Shown here: positions 34,304 through 42,472 of the stretch, piece after piece
Layout: the number at the start of each line of letters is the position of its first letter
Position numbering within the stretch: the first letter of the stretch is position 1
From: Mariniblastus sp964414815
Lineage (GTDB): Bacteria; Planctomycetota; Planctomycetia; Pirellulales; Pirellulaceae
DNA: 64,000 nucleotides
NCBI GenBank assembly: GCA_964414815.1
Contig: CAYPXY010000004.1
Span: 124,001-188,000, forward strand
Direction of reading: 5' to 3'
Notes under the pieces: model-generated
Database searches by the model: none
What the model saw: the letters and a program-made list of their open reading frames with translations, nothing else
What the model was told of the DNA's origin: nothing
Program-made: the position numbers and the translations under genes

Positions 34304-37300
34304 ATGTCGCAATGTGAGAGCACTCTGGCAACCCGTCGCTGGATTGTCCGTTGGGCAATGCTTGCCGTTGCGTCAATCTTTTTGGATTCGGATCCTGGTT
34401 CGAGTTACGCTCAATCGCCGCCTATTTCTTCGGCAGCGACGTCCGAGCCAGAAAGGCGGAGTCCGGATGATCTGACACTCGAATCGGTCGAGGAATTACG
34501 CCAGCGTTTGCAGGCGACGACGGATCTTGAGGTAACTTCCGCCGAGCAAATTGCCAAATATCTGGAGGCGGCCACCAACGCGGCCCGTCGAGGTCATGAT
34601 TTGGGCGAGCGAACGCGACAGTATCGGACGGAATCGGAATCGGCTCAGGCACGTGCCGATAAACTGCGCGAGGAATTGAATCAACTCGGACCGCGCAATG
34701 TCGATCGCGAATTGAGTGTGGCCTCGCTGCAGCAAGCCATCAACGAGCTGACGATTGAAACAGGTTCGCTGCAGTCCCGAATGGCGGAACTGGAAAGCGA
34801 AGTCACCAGACGAATTAATCGGCGTCAGGAACTGAATAACAACTTATTGGCAGTGCCCCGCCGACGGGCAGAGATCGAACAAGCGCTTCAGGCTGCGGCA
34901 CCCGAAAATGAGCCGCCACTGATGACGGATGCCCGGCGACTCGAGTTACTCGCTCGGCGGCGTCTGATCGATCAAGAGTTTATGGCCTGGCAAAGTGAAC
35001 TGGCCAAGTACGCCTCCGAAGACGCGGTGAGGCCGCAGGATATTGTCAATTTATCCATTGAATATTCGCGAAAAGAATTGCAGGGTGCCACAGATTTGCT
35101 TCAGGCGTATACGGCGCTGCGAACCCAGAAATCTGCCGACGAATCGCGACTGGCAGCCGAGCGAGCACACGAAGAGTATCTGGCCGCCCATCCTCAGCTC
35201 CGTCAGTTTGCCGAAACCGGCACACAGATCGCCAAAGAAACCGAAGCGTTGGCGGGGCCGATTCGAACGGGCCGCGATCAACTGCGCGTCGTGGAGCAAC
35301 AACTCAAGAAACTTCGTGATAATTTTTCTGCGGCGCAGCAACTGGTCAATCAGATCGGTCTCACAGGCCTGGTGGGACAACGGCTGCGCAGCGACCAGGC
35401 CGAATTGCTCAACGAGCGAGCCATTTCCCTGCAGCTCAATGAGGCGAAACGACAAGCCGAACAGATTCAAGCCGAACGATTTGATCTCGCGGAGCAGCAA
35501 AAAAGATTGGCCGCCAACGCCGACTCCGTGATTCGGGAAATCGCCGATCAGGCCACCAGCGAACCCGAGCAAAAGCGTTTTGAGGATGCCGCGAGGAGCC
35601 TGGTAACCAGCCGGCTGGAATACATGTCCGATGCGGTGCGAACTCGCGACGAGTATTTGAGTACTCTCCTGGACCTGTATACCCGACGGCTAACGTTGAT
35701 TGACGAGACCCGGCAGTACCGGAACTTTATCAACGAGCGGATTCTGTGGATTCACAGCAACGACGTGCTGTTGAGTCCATTGAAAATCGATGACGACGAT
35801 CAATATCTGCTATCGCCAAGAGCTTGGCAGGGACTGGCTGCCGCCGTGTGGCAGGATATTGCCAATTTTCCTTGGCCATATTTGCTCTTTGGCAGCCTGA
35901 TTATTGGATTGATCGCCATCCGACCTCGGCTGCGAAGGGAAATCACAGGGCTGGGTGAACTGGCCGCAAAGGGAAGTTGCCACGACTACTGGTTGACGGT
36001 TCGCAGTTTGTTTCTGACCTGTGCGCTGGCCGCGGGTATTCCGGGATTGGCGTTGCTGGCAGTGTGGCGGCTGACGACGGCAGATCCGGTTTCCCCGATC
36101 CAGTCCGCTTACGGATTCGGTGCTTGGGGAACCTTAGACGGTACGGATACGAGCTGGTCATCTCATCAGATGCAGCTCATCCGCTCCGTGGGTCAGGCCT
36201 TGTACTATGTCGCCTGGATTTTTCTGCCGATGGAGTTGCTGCGATGTATCGTTCGAGCCAACGGCCTGGCTGAATCGCATTTCAAGTGGGATGCGATCGT
36301 GATCGACTCGTTGCGGAGGAATCTGAAATGGGCTATCCCGGTAGCCAACCTGCTGACGTTTTTGATCGCACTGTTCTTTCACTTCGGTTTGACCCACAAG
36401 CTGGACTTGGTGGAGCGTTCCATTTTTGTGTTGGCCATGCTGTGCCTGATGTATTTTCTGTGGCGCCTGTTCCATCCCGAAACAGGCGTGTTCCGACAGA
36501 TCCTGACCCGGTGGCCGGACGCCTGGTTGAGCCGCACGCGCCAAACCTGGTTTGGTGCGATTCTGATTCTACCGTTGGGACTCGCAGTGCTGTGTATCAT
36601 CGGGTACTACTTTACGGCGCTGGTGCTGGTGACTCGTGTTTACGAAACCTTTTTATTAGTCACCGGAATCGTCACGATCCGCGCCTTGATGCTAAGGTTT
36701 ATTTTGATGCGTCGTCGGGCGGCCCACATTCAGCAAGCTCGGCAACGTCGAGAGCGCAGCAAGGAGGTCCTGGCTCAGCGAGAGGCCGCCGGTGTCGATG
36801 CTTCTGCCACTGCGGTTGCTGCCGATTCACCCGAACAACTGATTACGGCGTTCGAAGAACTGGATGTCAAGGAAAGTGCTCTGCATAGCCAGAAACTGGT
36901 GGCGGTGGCGATGGCCGTCATCACCTCCATCGTTGGCTGGTGGATCTGGGTCGATATTTTTCCTGCGACTCGGATGCTCGATCGCTATGAAATCTGGCCA
37001 GGCCAAACGGTGAGTACCTCTTCGCCGCCATCTTCGCCGCAATCATTGCCGGTCAGTCCGGTCACGCCGCTGGCTGCGGTGGCCACGGACAGTAGTGGCA
37101 GCGTTCCGGTGGAAAAACAGGTATCTGCCACTCCTGCCGAACTAGCGCCTGCCAAAACCCGCGTTACGGTACGGGATTTGTTGTTGGCGTGCCTGCTGGC
37201 GCTGACGACGTTTGTCTGGGCTCGCAGTTTACCGGGCTTGCTGGAGATTCTGTTTATCCATCAGTTGCCGGTGGATCAATCGATTCGTTACGCGTTCAAG

Positions 37301-37984
37301 ACACTGATCAGTTATCTGATCGTGTTGATCGGAGTCGTGTTCACCTTCAAGACGGTGGCGATAGGCTGGACGCAAGTACAGTGGCTGGTGACGGCGCTGA
37401 CCTTCGGGTTGGCGTTCGGCCTGCAAGAAATATTTGCCAATTTTGTGGCTGGGATCATTTTATTGCTAGAGCGGCCGATTCGGATCGGCGACGTCGTGAC
37501 GGTTGATCAAGTGACGGGAGTGGTCTCCCGCATTCGCACTCGGGCAACGACGATCACCAATTGGGATCGACAGGAATACGTGATCCCCAATAAGGAATTC
37601 ATCACCGGTCGTTTGCTTAACTGGACGCTGAGCGACCGTATCAATCGGGTGGTGATTCGCGTCAAGTTGGCGTATGGATCGAAGGTGGATCAGGCCAAGG
37701 AAATCATTTATCAGATCTGTCGCGACCACCCCCTGATTCTCGACACGCCACCGTCCGTTGTTGCGGTCGAGGAGTTTGGCGATGACGGAATGTTTTTAAC
37801 CATCCGGGCATTTTTGCCAGATATGGAGAATCGCTTGCGAACGATCGACGAACTGCACACGCGAATTCATGAGGAATTCCAGAAAGCAGAAATCAAGATT
37901 CCACCTCCGCAGCGCGATATTCGGATTCGGCCTGAGGGTGTACTGCAAAGCGAGGCGAAGGATCTTACTCAGTCTTCTGACTGA
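34304..37984 (+). CDS. Large MscS-type mechanosensitive channel (MscK/MscM-like)
   Basis: 1226 residues. A signal peptide (to about residue 37, ending SYAQ) is followed by a long periplasmic coiled-coil region (about 50-500, rich in Gln/Glu/Arg/Leu, e.g. AEQIQAERFDLAEQQKRLA). Then about ten membrane helices (about 525-1080, broken by a polar insert near 890-920) and a canonical MscS pore and beta domain: LAFGLQEIFANFVAGIILL, ERPIRIGDVVTVD, TNWDRQEYVIPNKEFI. E. coli MscK and YnaI-like large forms have this layout. It opens when membrane tension rises in hypo-osmotic shock. The 3' end overlaps the convergent Tat gene by 16 bases. Confidence 0.92.
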   Translation: MSQCESTLATRRWIVRWAMLAVASIFLDSDPGSSYAQSPPISSAATSEPERRSPDDLTLESVEELRQRLQATTDLEVTSAEQIAKYLEAATNAARRGHDLGERTRQYRTESESAQARADKLREELNQLGPRNVDRELSVASLQQAINELTIETGSLQSRMAELESEVTRRINRRQELNNNLLAVPRRRAEIEQALQAAAPENEPPLMTDARRLELLARRRLIDQEFMAWQSELAKYASEDAVRPQDIVNLSIEYSRKELQGATDLLQAYTALRTQKSADESRLAAERAHEEYLAAHPQLRQFAETGTQIAKETEALAGPIRTGRDQLRVVEQQLKKLRDNFSAAQQLVNQIGLTGLVGQRLRSDQAELLNERAISLQLNEAKRQAEQIQAERFDLAEQQKRLAANADSVIREIADQATSEPEQKRFEDAARSLVTSRLEYMSDAVRTRDEYLSTLLDLYTRRLTLIDETRQYRNFINERILWIHSNDVLLSPLKIDDDDQYLLSPRAWQGLAAAVWQDIANFPWPYLLFGSLIIGLIAIRPRLRREITGLGELAAKGSCHDYWLTVRSLFLTCALAAGIPGLALLAVWRLTTADPVSPIQSAYGFGAWGTLDGTDTSWSSHQMQLIRSVGQALYYVAWIFLPMELLRCIVRANGLAESHFKWDAIVIDSLRRNLKWAIPVANLLTFLIALFFHFGLTHKLDLVERSIFVLAMLCLMYFLWRLFHPETGVFRQILTRWPDAWLSRTRQTWFGAILILPLGLAVLCIIGYYFTALVLVTRVYETFLLVTGIVTIRALMLRFILMRRRAAHIQQARQRRERSKEVLAQREAAGVDASATAVAADSPEQLITAFEELDVKESALHSQKLVAVAMAVITSIVGWWIWVDIFPATRMLDRYEIWPGQTVSTSSPPSSPQSLPVSPVTPLAAVATDSSGSVPVEKQVSATPAELAPAKTRVTVRDLLLACLLALTTFVWARSLPGLLEILFIHQLPVDQSIRYAFKTLISYLIVLIGVVFTFKTVAIGWTQVQWLVTALTFGLAFGLQEIFANFVAGIILLLERPIRIGDVVTVDQVTGVVSRIRTRATTITNWDRQEYVIPNKEFITGRLLNWTLSDRINRVVIRVKLAYGSKVDQAKEIIYQICRDHPLILDTPPSVVAVEEFGDDGMFLTIRAFLPDMENRLRTIDELHTRIHEEFQKAEIKIPPPQRDIRIRPEGVLQSEAKDLTQSSD

Positions 37985-38244
37985 GGCGGAGGGAGGAACT
38001 TCGTGTTCGGCGGTGGATCCGAATCGATGTCGTAGTCGCGATAGGATTGGCTTGGTTGCTTGGGCTTGGCCGGTTCGGCATCGATGTCGAACTGAAACGT
38101 GGACTGAATCTCGTTCAGGCCTTTTCGGAATTGCTGATAGGTCTGCCCGAGCGTCCGTGCGACTTCCGGCAGCCGGCCGCCAAAGAGAACGACGGCCACA
38201 ATAATGATGATGACCAGTTCGCCAAATCCAACTCCAAAAGGCAT
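37969..38244 (-). CDS. tatB: TatA/TatB-type twin-arginine translocase subunit
   Basis: 91 residues: short N-terminus MPFGVGFGELV, one transmembrane helix IIIIVAVVLFGG, the hinge RLPEVARTLGQ, an amphipathic helix (YQQFRKGLNEIQSTF) and a polar, proline-rich tail. The pattern is Tat A/B/E; the second such gene lies 34 bases upstream on the same strand, so one may act as TatA and the other as TatB, but I cannot say which. TatC is not in the window. Several proteins encoded here have twin-arginine leaders that would use the system. Confidence 0.85.
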   Translation of the reverse strand: MPFGVGFGELVIIIIVAVVLFGGRLPEVARTLGQTYQQFRKGLNEIQSTFQFDIDAEPAKPKQPSQSYRDYDIDSDPPPNTKFLPPPQSED

Positions 38245-38278
38245 CGATTCGCTCGTCTAAATCACTAATAGAGAAAAC

Positions 38279-38488
38279 TCAGTCGCGTTTGTCTTCGATA
38301 TTGGCATCGACAGGTTTTTCATGAATGCCTGCCTTGAACTCGTTGACGCTTCGGCCAAGGTTTCTCATCAACGATGGAAGCTTCTGGGCACCGAAGAGCA
38401 ACATAAACAAGGCTGCGACGATCAACAGTTCGGGCAGGCCAATATTCCCAAAAAATCCGACAAGCATGAATGGATCGTACTGAAACAT
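38279..38488 (-). CDS. tatA: TatA-type twin-arginine translocase subunit
   Basis: 69 residues with the TatA core: MVGFF-like start then GLPELLIVAALFMLLFGAQ as the transmembrane helix, KLPSLMRNLGRSVNEFKAGI as the hinge and amphipathic helix, and a charged tail. It is the shorter of two adjacent Tat A/B-family genes and begins about 34 bases before the second. Pore-forming TatA is required for export of folded proteins such as the RRDF-leader oxidoreductases in this window. Confidence 0.88.
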   Translation of the reverse strand: MFQYDPFMLVGFFGNIGLPELLIVAALFMLLFGAQKLPSLMRNLGRSVNEFKAGIHEKPVDANIEDKRD

Positions 38489-38732
38489 GGTTACTCTTCT
38501 AAAAGCAAAACGGGATTCGAATAATGGATTCGAACGTGGACTCTTGACTCAAATGGTGGAAAGGCAAAATTGGGATAGTAAAAGTTGCCGTCCCTTTCAT
38601 TGTAGGTCTGTGGCGTTCACTGTCAAACCCATAATGTGATCTTTGGCCCGATGATTTTGTGGTGGCGGGACACGTAGGCGAGAAAAAATACGGGAAATTT
38701 TGACCCTTCTCGGAATACACCACCCCTATCAC

Positions 38733-38763
38733 GTCAAAAGACCCCAGCGACCTTGGTCGCTGG
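38733..38763 (-). terminator. Rho-independent terminator downstream of the toroid gene
   Basis: CCAGCGACC and GGTCGCTGG (38744-38763) form a 9-bp stem with a 2-base centre. On the minus strand it is followed by GGTCTTTT, so it would end transcription leaving the ExbB-ExbD-toroid operon about 50 bases past the stop codon. Confidence 0.65.
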
Positions 38764-38814
38764 TGAATCAGTTTGGAAGCTAGAAGATATCAACCCACAA
38801 CGATCAACCAACTT

Positions 38815-40878
38815 CTACCGTCGTCCACTCTCCGAATCGGTGGATGCAACCTGATGGTTGGGTAGGTAGCGGTAGTAGACCTGCAGATTGAGCGCGGACA
38901 GTGCCGTCGAATAGACGCGACCGCCATAGCCTCCCCACAGGCAGTCCGGATTCCAGCTCCCCGCGTACTCGCCCGATTTGACCTGGGTGGTCAACAAAGC
39001 CCTTTTCATGTCGGCGTTCCATCGATCCCAGTCCTGTCCGCCGACCTGATACATCGCCAACGTGCCGTAGTACCAGTAATAAAGATTCACATGTTGGGCC
39101 GACGGACGCTCGGCGGTGATTCGCCGCGAAGCCTCTCTCACCAGGCTCGGGTTCAGATTATGATCCAGAATGAAACGACAGACGAGTGACTCGGCCGTCA
39201 TCGATGTGCTGGGGCCTTCGTTAGGACGATAGGCTGCCAGGCCCCGATTCGGACCGATCGCACAACGATCCAGAAATCCTCGCATTCGGTCAAACACTTC
39301 ATCCGGCACGGAGGCCCCACCGGTTTTGGCACTGTACAAGGCCAGAACTTGCCAGCCATGTTGGCTCATGTCGCCCGTATCTCCAGGCTGATAACGCCAC
39401 CCTCCATCATTGCGATTTTGCGACCTGATGGAATAGTTAACACCTCGCTGAACCGCCTGCATCAGTCGATGATCACCGGTGACGGCCAGCGTTTCGCTCA
39501 GCGCCAGCAAGGCGATGCTGTGGCAATAAGTTCGGGCGTACAGTTTTGCCTTGCCCGCCAGATCACCATCGGCTCGCTGTTGCTGGATCAGAAAATTCAA
39601 TGCTCGTTGCAAACTGCTTCGATGGCTTCCCTCGAGATGGGAATCGCCACCGGCCAACAAAGCCAGAATCGCCAACCCGGTGATTCCTGTGTCGGCTTCG
39701 GCTCCTGCACCATTTCGATCGTGGCCATAGACTCGCCGCTCGATTCCGGCTCCCCAACGGTCGGCATCCCACCGGCCATCGTCTTCCTGATGGTCGATCA
39801 ACCATTTCAGACCGGCTGCGACGGCCTCCTCGGTATCGCTGGAACCCCCTCGCTGGGAAACCAACTGCTGCCGGTCGGCCGCATTGCGAAGCGAATACAG
39901 TTCAGGCACCGGCTTGCCATCCGAAATCCTGCGGACTGAACTAACCTTTCGAAAACGAACGTCCGGTAAATTGGGGAAAGATTTCGCAAGCGATGGATCA
40001 ACCGATTCGGGAGCGACCTGTCGAGCCGGCAGTTGCGAAAAATGAGGCGGTGCAAACTCAGGCAACTCAATAGAATCGGCGAGATGATCGTCTTTTGCAA
40101 TACCATCGTTCGCGGCGGTGGGCGATTTGAATTCGGAGGTCGTTTCAACGCGTTCAAGTTTCGGCAAGTCCAGCGTTTCAACAAATTTCGGCGGTTCGGT
40201 CAAACTTGGGTCCGACTCTTCGCGGCGTTCAACGTTTATCTCTGGTGAATCGATTTTTGCCGTTTCCCGTTCCAGAGACGATGGCGGATCAGGAAGTTCG
40301 ATAGCTGCCTCCGGAGGAACATCGTTCTGGGCAGGAAGCGCCAAAGCGGAAAAGGCATCGGGCTTCCAAGCCTTCCGAGCAGTATCCGGAAGAAAGTCAC
40401 TGAAGGAAGGTTGAAACAAGGTCGGATCGAAGTCCTGCAGCGTCCCGGGCGCGGTGGGTTCGTGTTCCTGGAACGGCATGACGCGTTGCAGAACCAGCTC
40501 TGAGTCAATTTCTGGACGGGCAAGCAACTCCGCGATCGAAGGAAATAACTCGAAGTCATGCGACTGCTCCCATTTAGGCAGGGCTTCGATAGGTTCTTCC
40601 GGCGACTCATCGGCGTCGGCGATCAACGTGACACGCAGGTGGCTGCTTGAATCGAATCCGGCGGTTTGCGGTGGAATCGAAATCAGGTGCGTGCCATAGG
40701 CAAAGACCACCAGCAGGATGTGACTTGCAACCGACAGCACCACACATTTCCAAAGCGTGCTGGACTGTCCCCACCTCGTCAGTGCGAGTGCCAGCAGGCA
40801 GATCGCAAGCAGACCGGTAGCCACCAGCAGCCAAAACTGCAAACTCACCGAATTCAGTGCTGTTTCGATGTTGGGCAA
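38815..40878 (-). CDS. TonB-like membrane anchor fused to a terpene-cyclase-like alpha/alpha toroid
   Basis: 687 residues. Two N-terminal hydrophobic segments: about 13-33 and about 44-62. The second contains SVASH, with Ser49 and His53 in the Ser-x3-His spacing of the TonB transmembrane helix. A long acidic, Pro/Ser/Glu-rich linker (about 70-345) follows, then a domain with repeated helix pairs and QW-like motifs: GLKWLIDHQEDDGRW, ALNFLIQQQRADGDL, GVNYSIRSQNRNDGGW. These resemble squalene cyclase/prenyltransferase toroids, but I saw no catalytic DxDD. It starts 5 bases after ExbD. I infer a proton-motive-force-driven protein with its toroid in the periplasm. Confidence 0.6.
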   Translation of the reverse strand: MPNIETALNSVSLQFWLLVATGLLAICLLALALTRWGQSSTLWKCVVLSVASHILLVVFAYGTHLISIPPQTAGFDSSSHLRVTLIADADESPEEPIEALPKWEQSHDFELFPSIAELLARPEIDSELVLQRVMPFQEHEPTAPGTLQDFDPTLFQPSFSDFLPDTARKAWKPDAFSALALPAQNDVPPEAAIELPDPPSSLERETAKIDSPEINVERREESDPSLTEPPKFVETLDLPKLERVETTSEFKSPTAANDGIAKDDHLADSIELPEFAPPHFSQLPARQVAPESVDPSLAKSFPNLPDVRFRKVSSVRRISDGKPVPELYSLRNAADRQQLVSQRGGSSDTEEAVAAGLKWLIDHQEDDGRWDADRWGAGIERRVYGHDRNGAGAEADTGITGLAILALLAGGDSHLEGSHRSSLQRALNFLIQQQRADGDLAGKAKLYARTYCHSIALLALSETLAVTGDHRLMQAVQRGVNYSIRSQNRNDGGWRYQPGDTGDMSQHGWQVLALYSAKTGGASVPDEVFDRMRGFLDRCAIGPNRGLAAYRPNEGPSTSMTAESLVCRFILDHNLNPSLVREASRRITAERPSAQHVNLYYWYYGTLAMYQVGGQDWDRWNADMKRALLTTQVKSGEYAGSWNPDCLWGGYGGRVYSTALSALNLQVYYRYLPNHQVASTDSESGRR

Positions 40879-40883
40879 CGCAG

Positions 40884-41309
40884 CTACCTCATCACCGCTT
40901 CGTTGACACGGATATTCAATTCCGCAATGTCAGCTTTGCGGCAGGTCGCCATCACTGTGGCAACGTTCTGATACAAGCTGTTGCCATCCCCGCGAATGAC
41001 CACGCCGAGCTTGGGATATTGATTCCGTGCATAGGCCAGTTCCGATTCAAGCTCTTCGAGCGTCACGGGTTTCCGATCGAGCTCGATACTACCGTCGGCA
41101 AATACGCTGATCACGCGATCACTCGGCGCTGCCGTCAGCGCTTTGGCGTCAGTGACTTGTGGTAGATTCAACGAAATGTCGCGTTCCTGGTCGCTCAGTT
41201 CCGTAAATTTGCTGCTCACCATGAAAAAGATGATCAACAAGAACACAATGTCGATCAACGGAGTCAGGTTGATGGAAGCCAGTTCTTCAGTTTGAACTTT
41301 AAGTGGCAT
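40884..41309 (-). CDS. exbD: ExbD/TolR-type biopolymer transport protein
   Basis: 141 residues with one transmembrane helix INLTPLIDIVFLLIIFFMV, containing Asp20, the proton-relay residue of ExbD/TolR, followed by a periplasmic domain with DLPQVTDAKAL-like LPQVTDAK and ISVFADGSIELDRKPV. Together with ExbB it forms the motor that uses the proton gradient to move a partner protein. Its stop lies 5 bases before the toroid gene start; ExbB ends 42 bases upstream of its ATG. Confidence 0.92.
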   Translation of the reverse strand: MPLKVQTEELASINLTPLIDIVFLLIIFFMVSSKFTELSDQERDISLNLPQVTDAKALTAAPSDRVISVFADGSIELDRKPVTLEELESELAYARNQYPKLGVVIRGDGNSLYQNVATVMATCRKADIAELNIRVNEAVMR

Positions 41310-41351
41310 GGGGGGAGGGATGAAGGATGAGGGATGAAGGCTACAGTTTGG

Positions 41352-42236
41352 TTATGCGGCTTTTCCTCTTCTCGCAGTGCTGGTACTGCCGCTGGCTTGC
41401 AAGGCTTCGGAGGAGATTTGATGAACGACTTTCATGCCCAGCGAATCGATTTCCATCACCAACTTGTCGGCTCGGCTTGAGAAATAGAGATAGGCGATGA
41501 GCGCCGGAATCGCGACGGACATACCCGCCGCCGTGGTGATCAGTGCTTGGCTGATTCCGGTCGCGATCAAGCTTTTGGGATCACCTGGTACGACTGCCGT
41601 TGCGGCAATCGAATCGAATGAATGGATCATGCCCAATACCGTTCCCAACAGACCGAGCAGCGGCGAAAGCGTGGAAATTCCATTGAACAGTCGGAGATAT
41701 TTTCGCAGCCGATTGCCGACCCGCTCACCTTCGTCCATCACGGCCTGTTCGACTTCCACCGCAGGGCGCCCCCATTTTAGAACCCCGGCCTTGAACACGT
41801 CCGCCATCAATGTCCCGTTTCGTTCGCAGATGGTTACCGCCGAATCGCGATTCAACTCGCCTTCACGAAGTTGCTCCAGAAAACGTTTCACAAATGGACC
41901 GGGAATAATCAATCCTCGTCGAAGCATGATCAGACGCTCGAAAACAAACACCAGCAGTATGAACGAGCAAATGCCGATCGGAATCATCAGTGGTCCACCA
42001 CTTCGTATAATATCAAACAAATTGCGATTGCCGATGACTTGGCTGGACGCGGTGTCGCCTGCTTGCTGATCGGCTCGATCTCCCGCGGCTTGTACATCGG
42101 CTGTTGGAAGTTCAAATCCGGTTTGCGGGCGCGCATCGTGATCCTGAGCAAACAGCGTCACGCCGGAACTGGCCATCCATCCCAGAATGGCAACCAAACA
42201 TAAACCTGTCAAAATCAGATTTGACCATCGTCGCAT
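41352..42236 (-). CDS. exbB: ExbB/TolQ/MotA-type proton-channel protein
   Basis: 294 residues. A signal peptide or extra helix at the N-terminus (about 8-30, ending VTLFAQ) and a Gln/Asp/Ala-rich periplasmic segment precede the core: a helix GGPLMIPIGICSFILLVFVF (about 79-98), the cytoplasmic domain, and two more helices including LSPLLGLLGTVLGMIHSF and GISQALITTAAGMSVAIPAL. This N-terminal extension is common in planctomycete ExbB proteins. It powers the adjacent TonB-like protein. Its start is 236 bases from the end of the upstream TPR gene, a gap filled by repeats. Confidence 0.92.
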   Translation of the reverse strand: MRRWSNLILTGLCLVAILGWMASSGVTLFAQDHDARPQTGFELPTADVQAAGDRADQQAGDTASSQVIGNRNLFDIIRSGGPLMIPIGICSFILLVFVFERLIMLRRGLIIPGPFVKRFLEQLREGELNRDSAVTICERNGTLMADVFKAGVLKWGRPAVEVEQAVMDEGERVGNRLRKYLRLFNGISTLSPLLGLLGTVLGMIHSFDSIAATAVVPGDPKSLIATGISQALITTAAGMSVAIPALIAYLYFSSRADKLVMEIDSLGMKVVHQISSEALQASGSTSTARRGKAA

Positions 42237-42249
42237 TGCTTTTCTCTCG

Positions 42250-42450
42250 TTCTAGTTCGGGTTGGGGGATTCGCTGTGTTTCTCCAGGCGAGAGATTGCG
42301 TTTCATCCCTCGCTTAGGCGACCGGCAGATAAGAATCTACCGGAAATGTAGGCGAGTCTCTCCGAGACTCGCAAGCTCGGCGTCTCGGAGAGACGCAGCT
42401 ACATGGTAAGTTTTCATCTGCCGGTCGCCTTACGCTTCCGGTTGGGATTT
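42250..42450. repeat. Composite of family B repeat pieces with a family A element inside
   Basis: TTCGGGTTGGGGGATT at the left (42255-42270), CATCCCTCGCT just before the family A copy, and ACGCTTCCGGTTGGGATT just after it (42432-42449) are fragments of the family B hairpin seen at 12821-12880. The A element therefore appears to be inserted into a B repeat, in the CGCTTA / TTACGC position. No gene is seen in this 236-base gap. Confidence 0.55.
42317..42429. repeat. Family A element, copy 2 (113 bp)
   Basis: Ends GGCGACCGGCAGAT and ATCTGCCGGTCGCC are perfect 14-bp inverted repeats. Inner hairpins GCGAGTCTC/GAGACTCGC and GCGTCTC/GAGACGC plus ATGTAG/CTACAT closing pairs give a four-way junction. 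Nearly identical to the copy at 51576, with paired base changes in the end stem. Confidence 0.85.
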
Positions 42451-42472
42451 CCATCCACCCAAAGCGTTGTGT

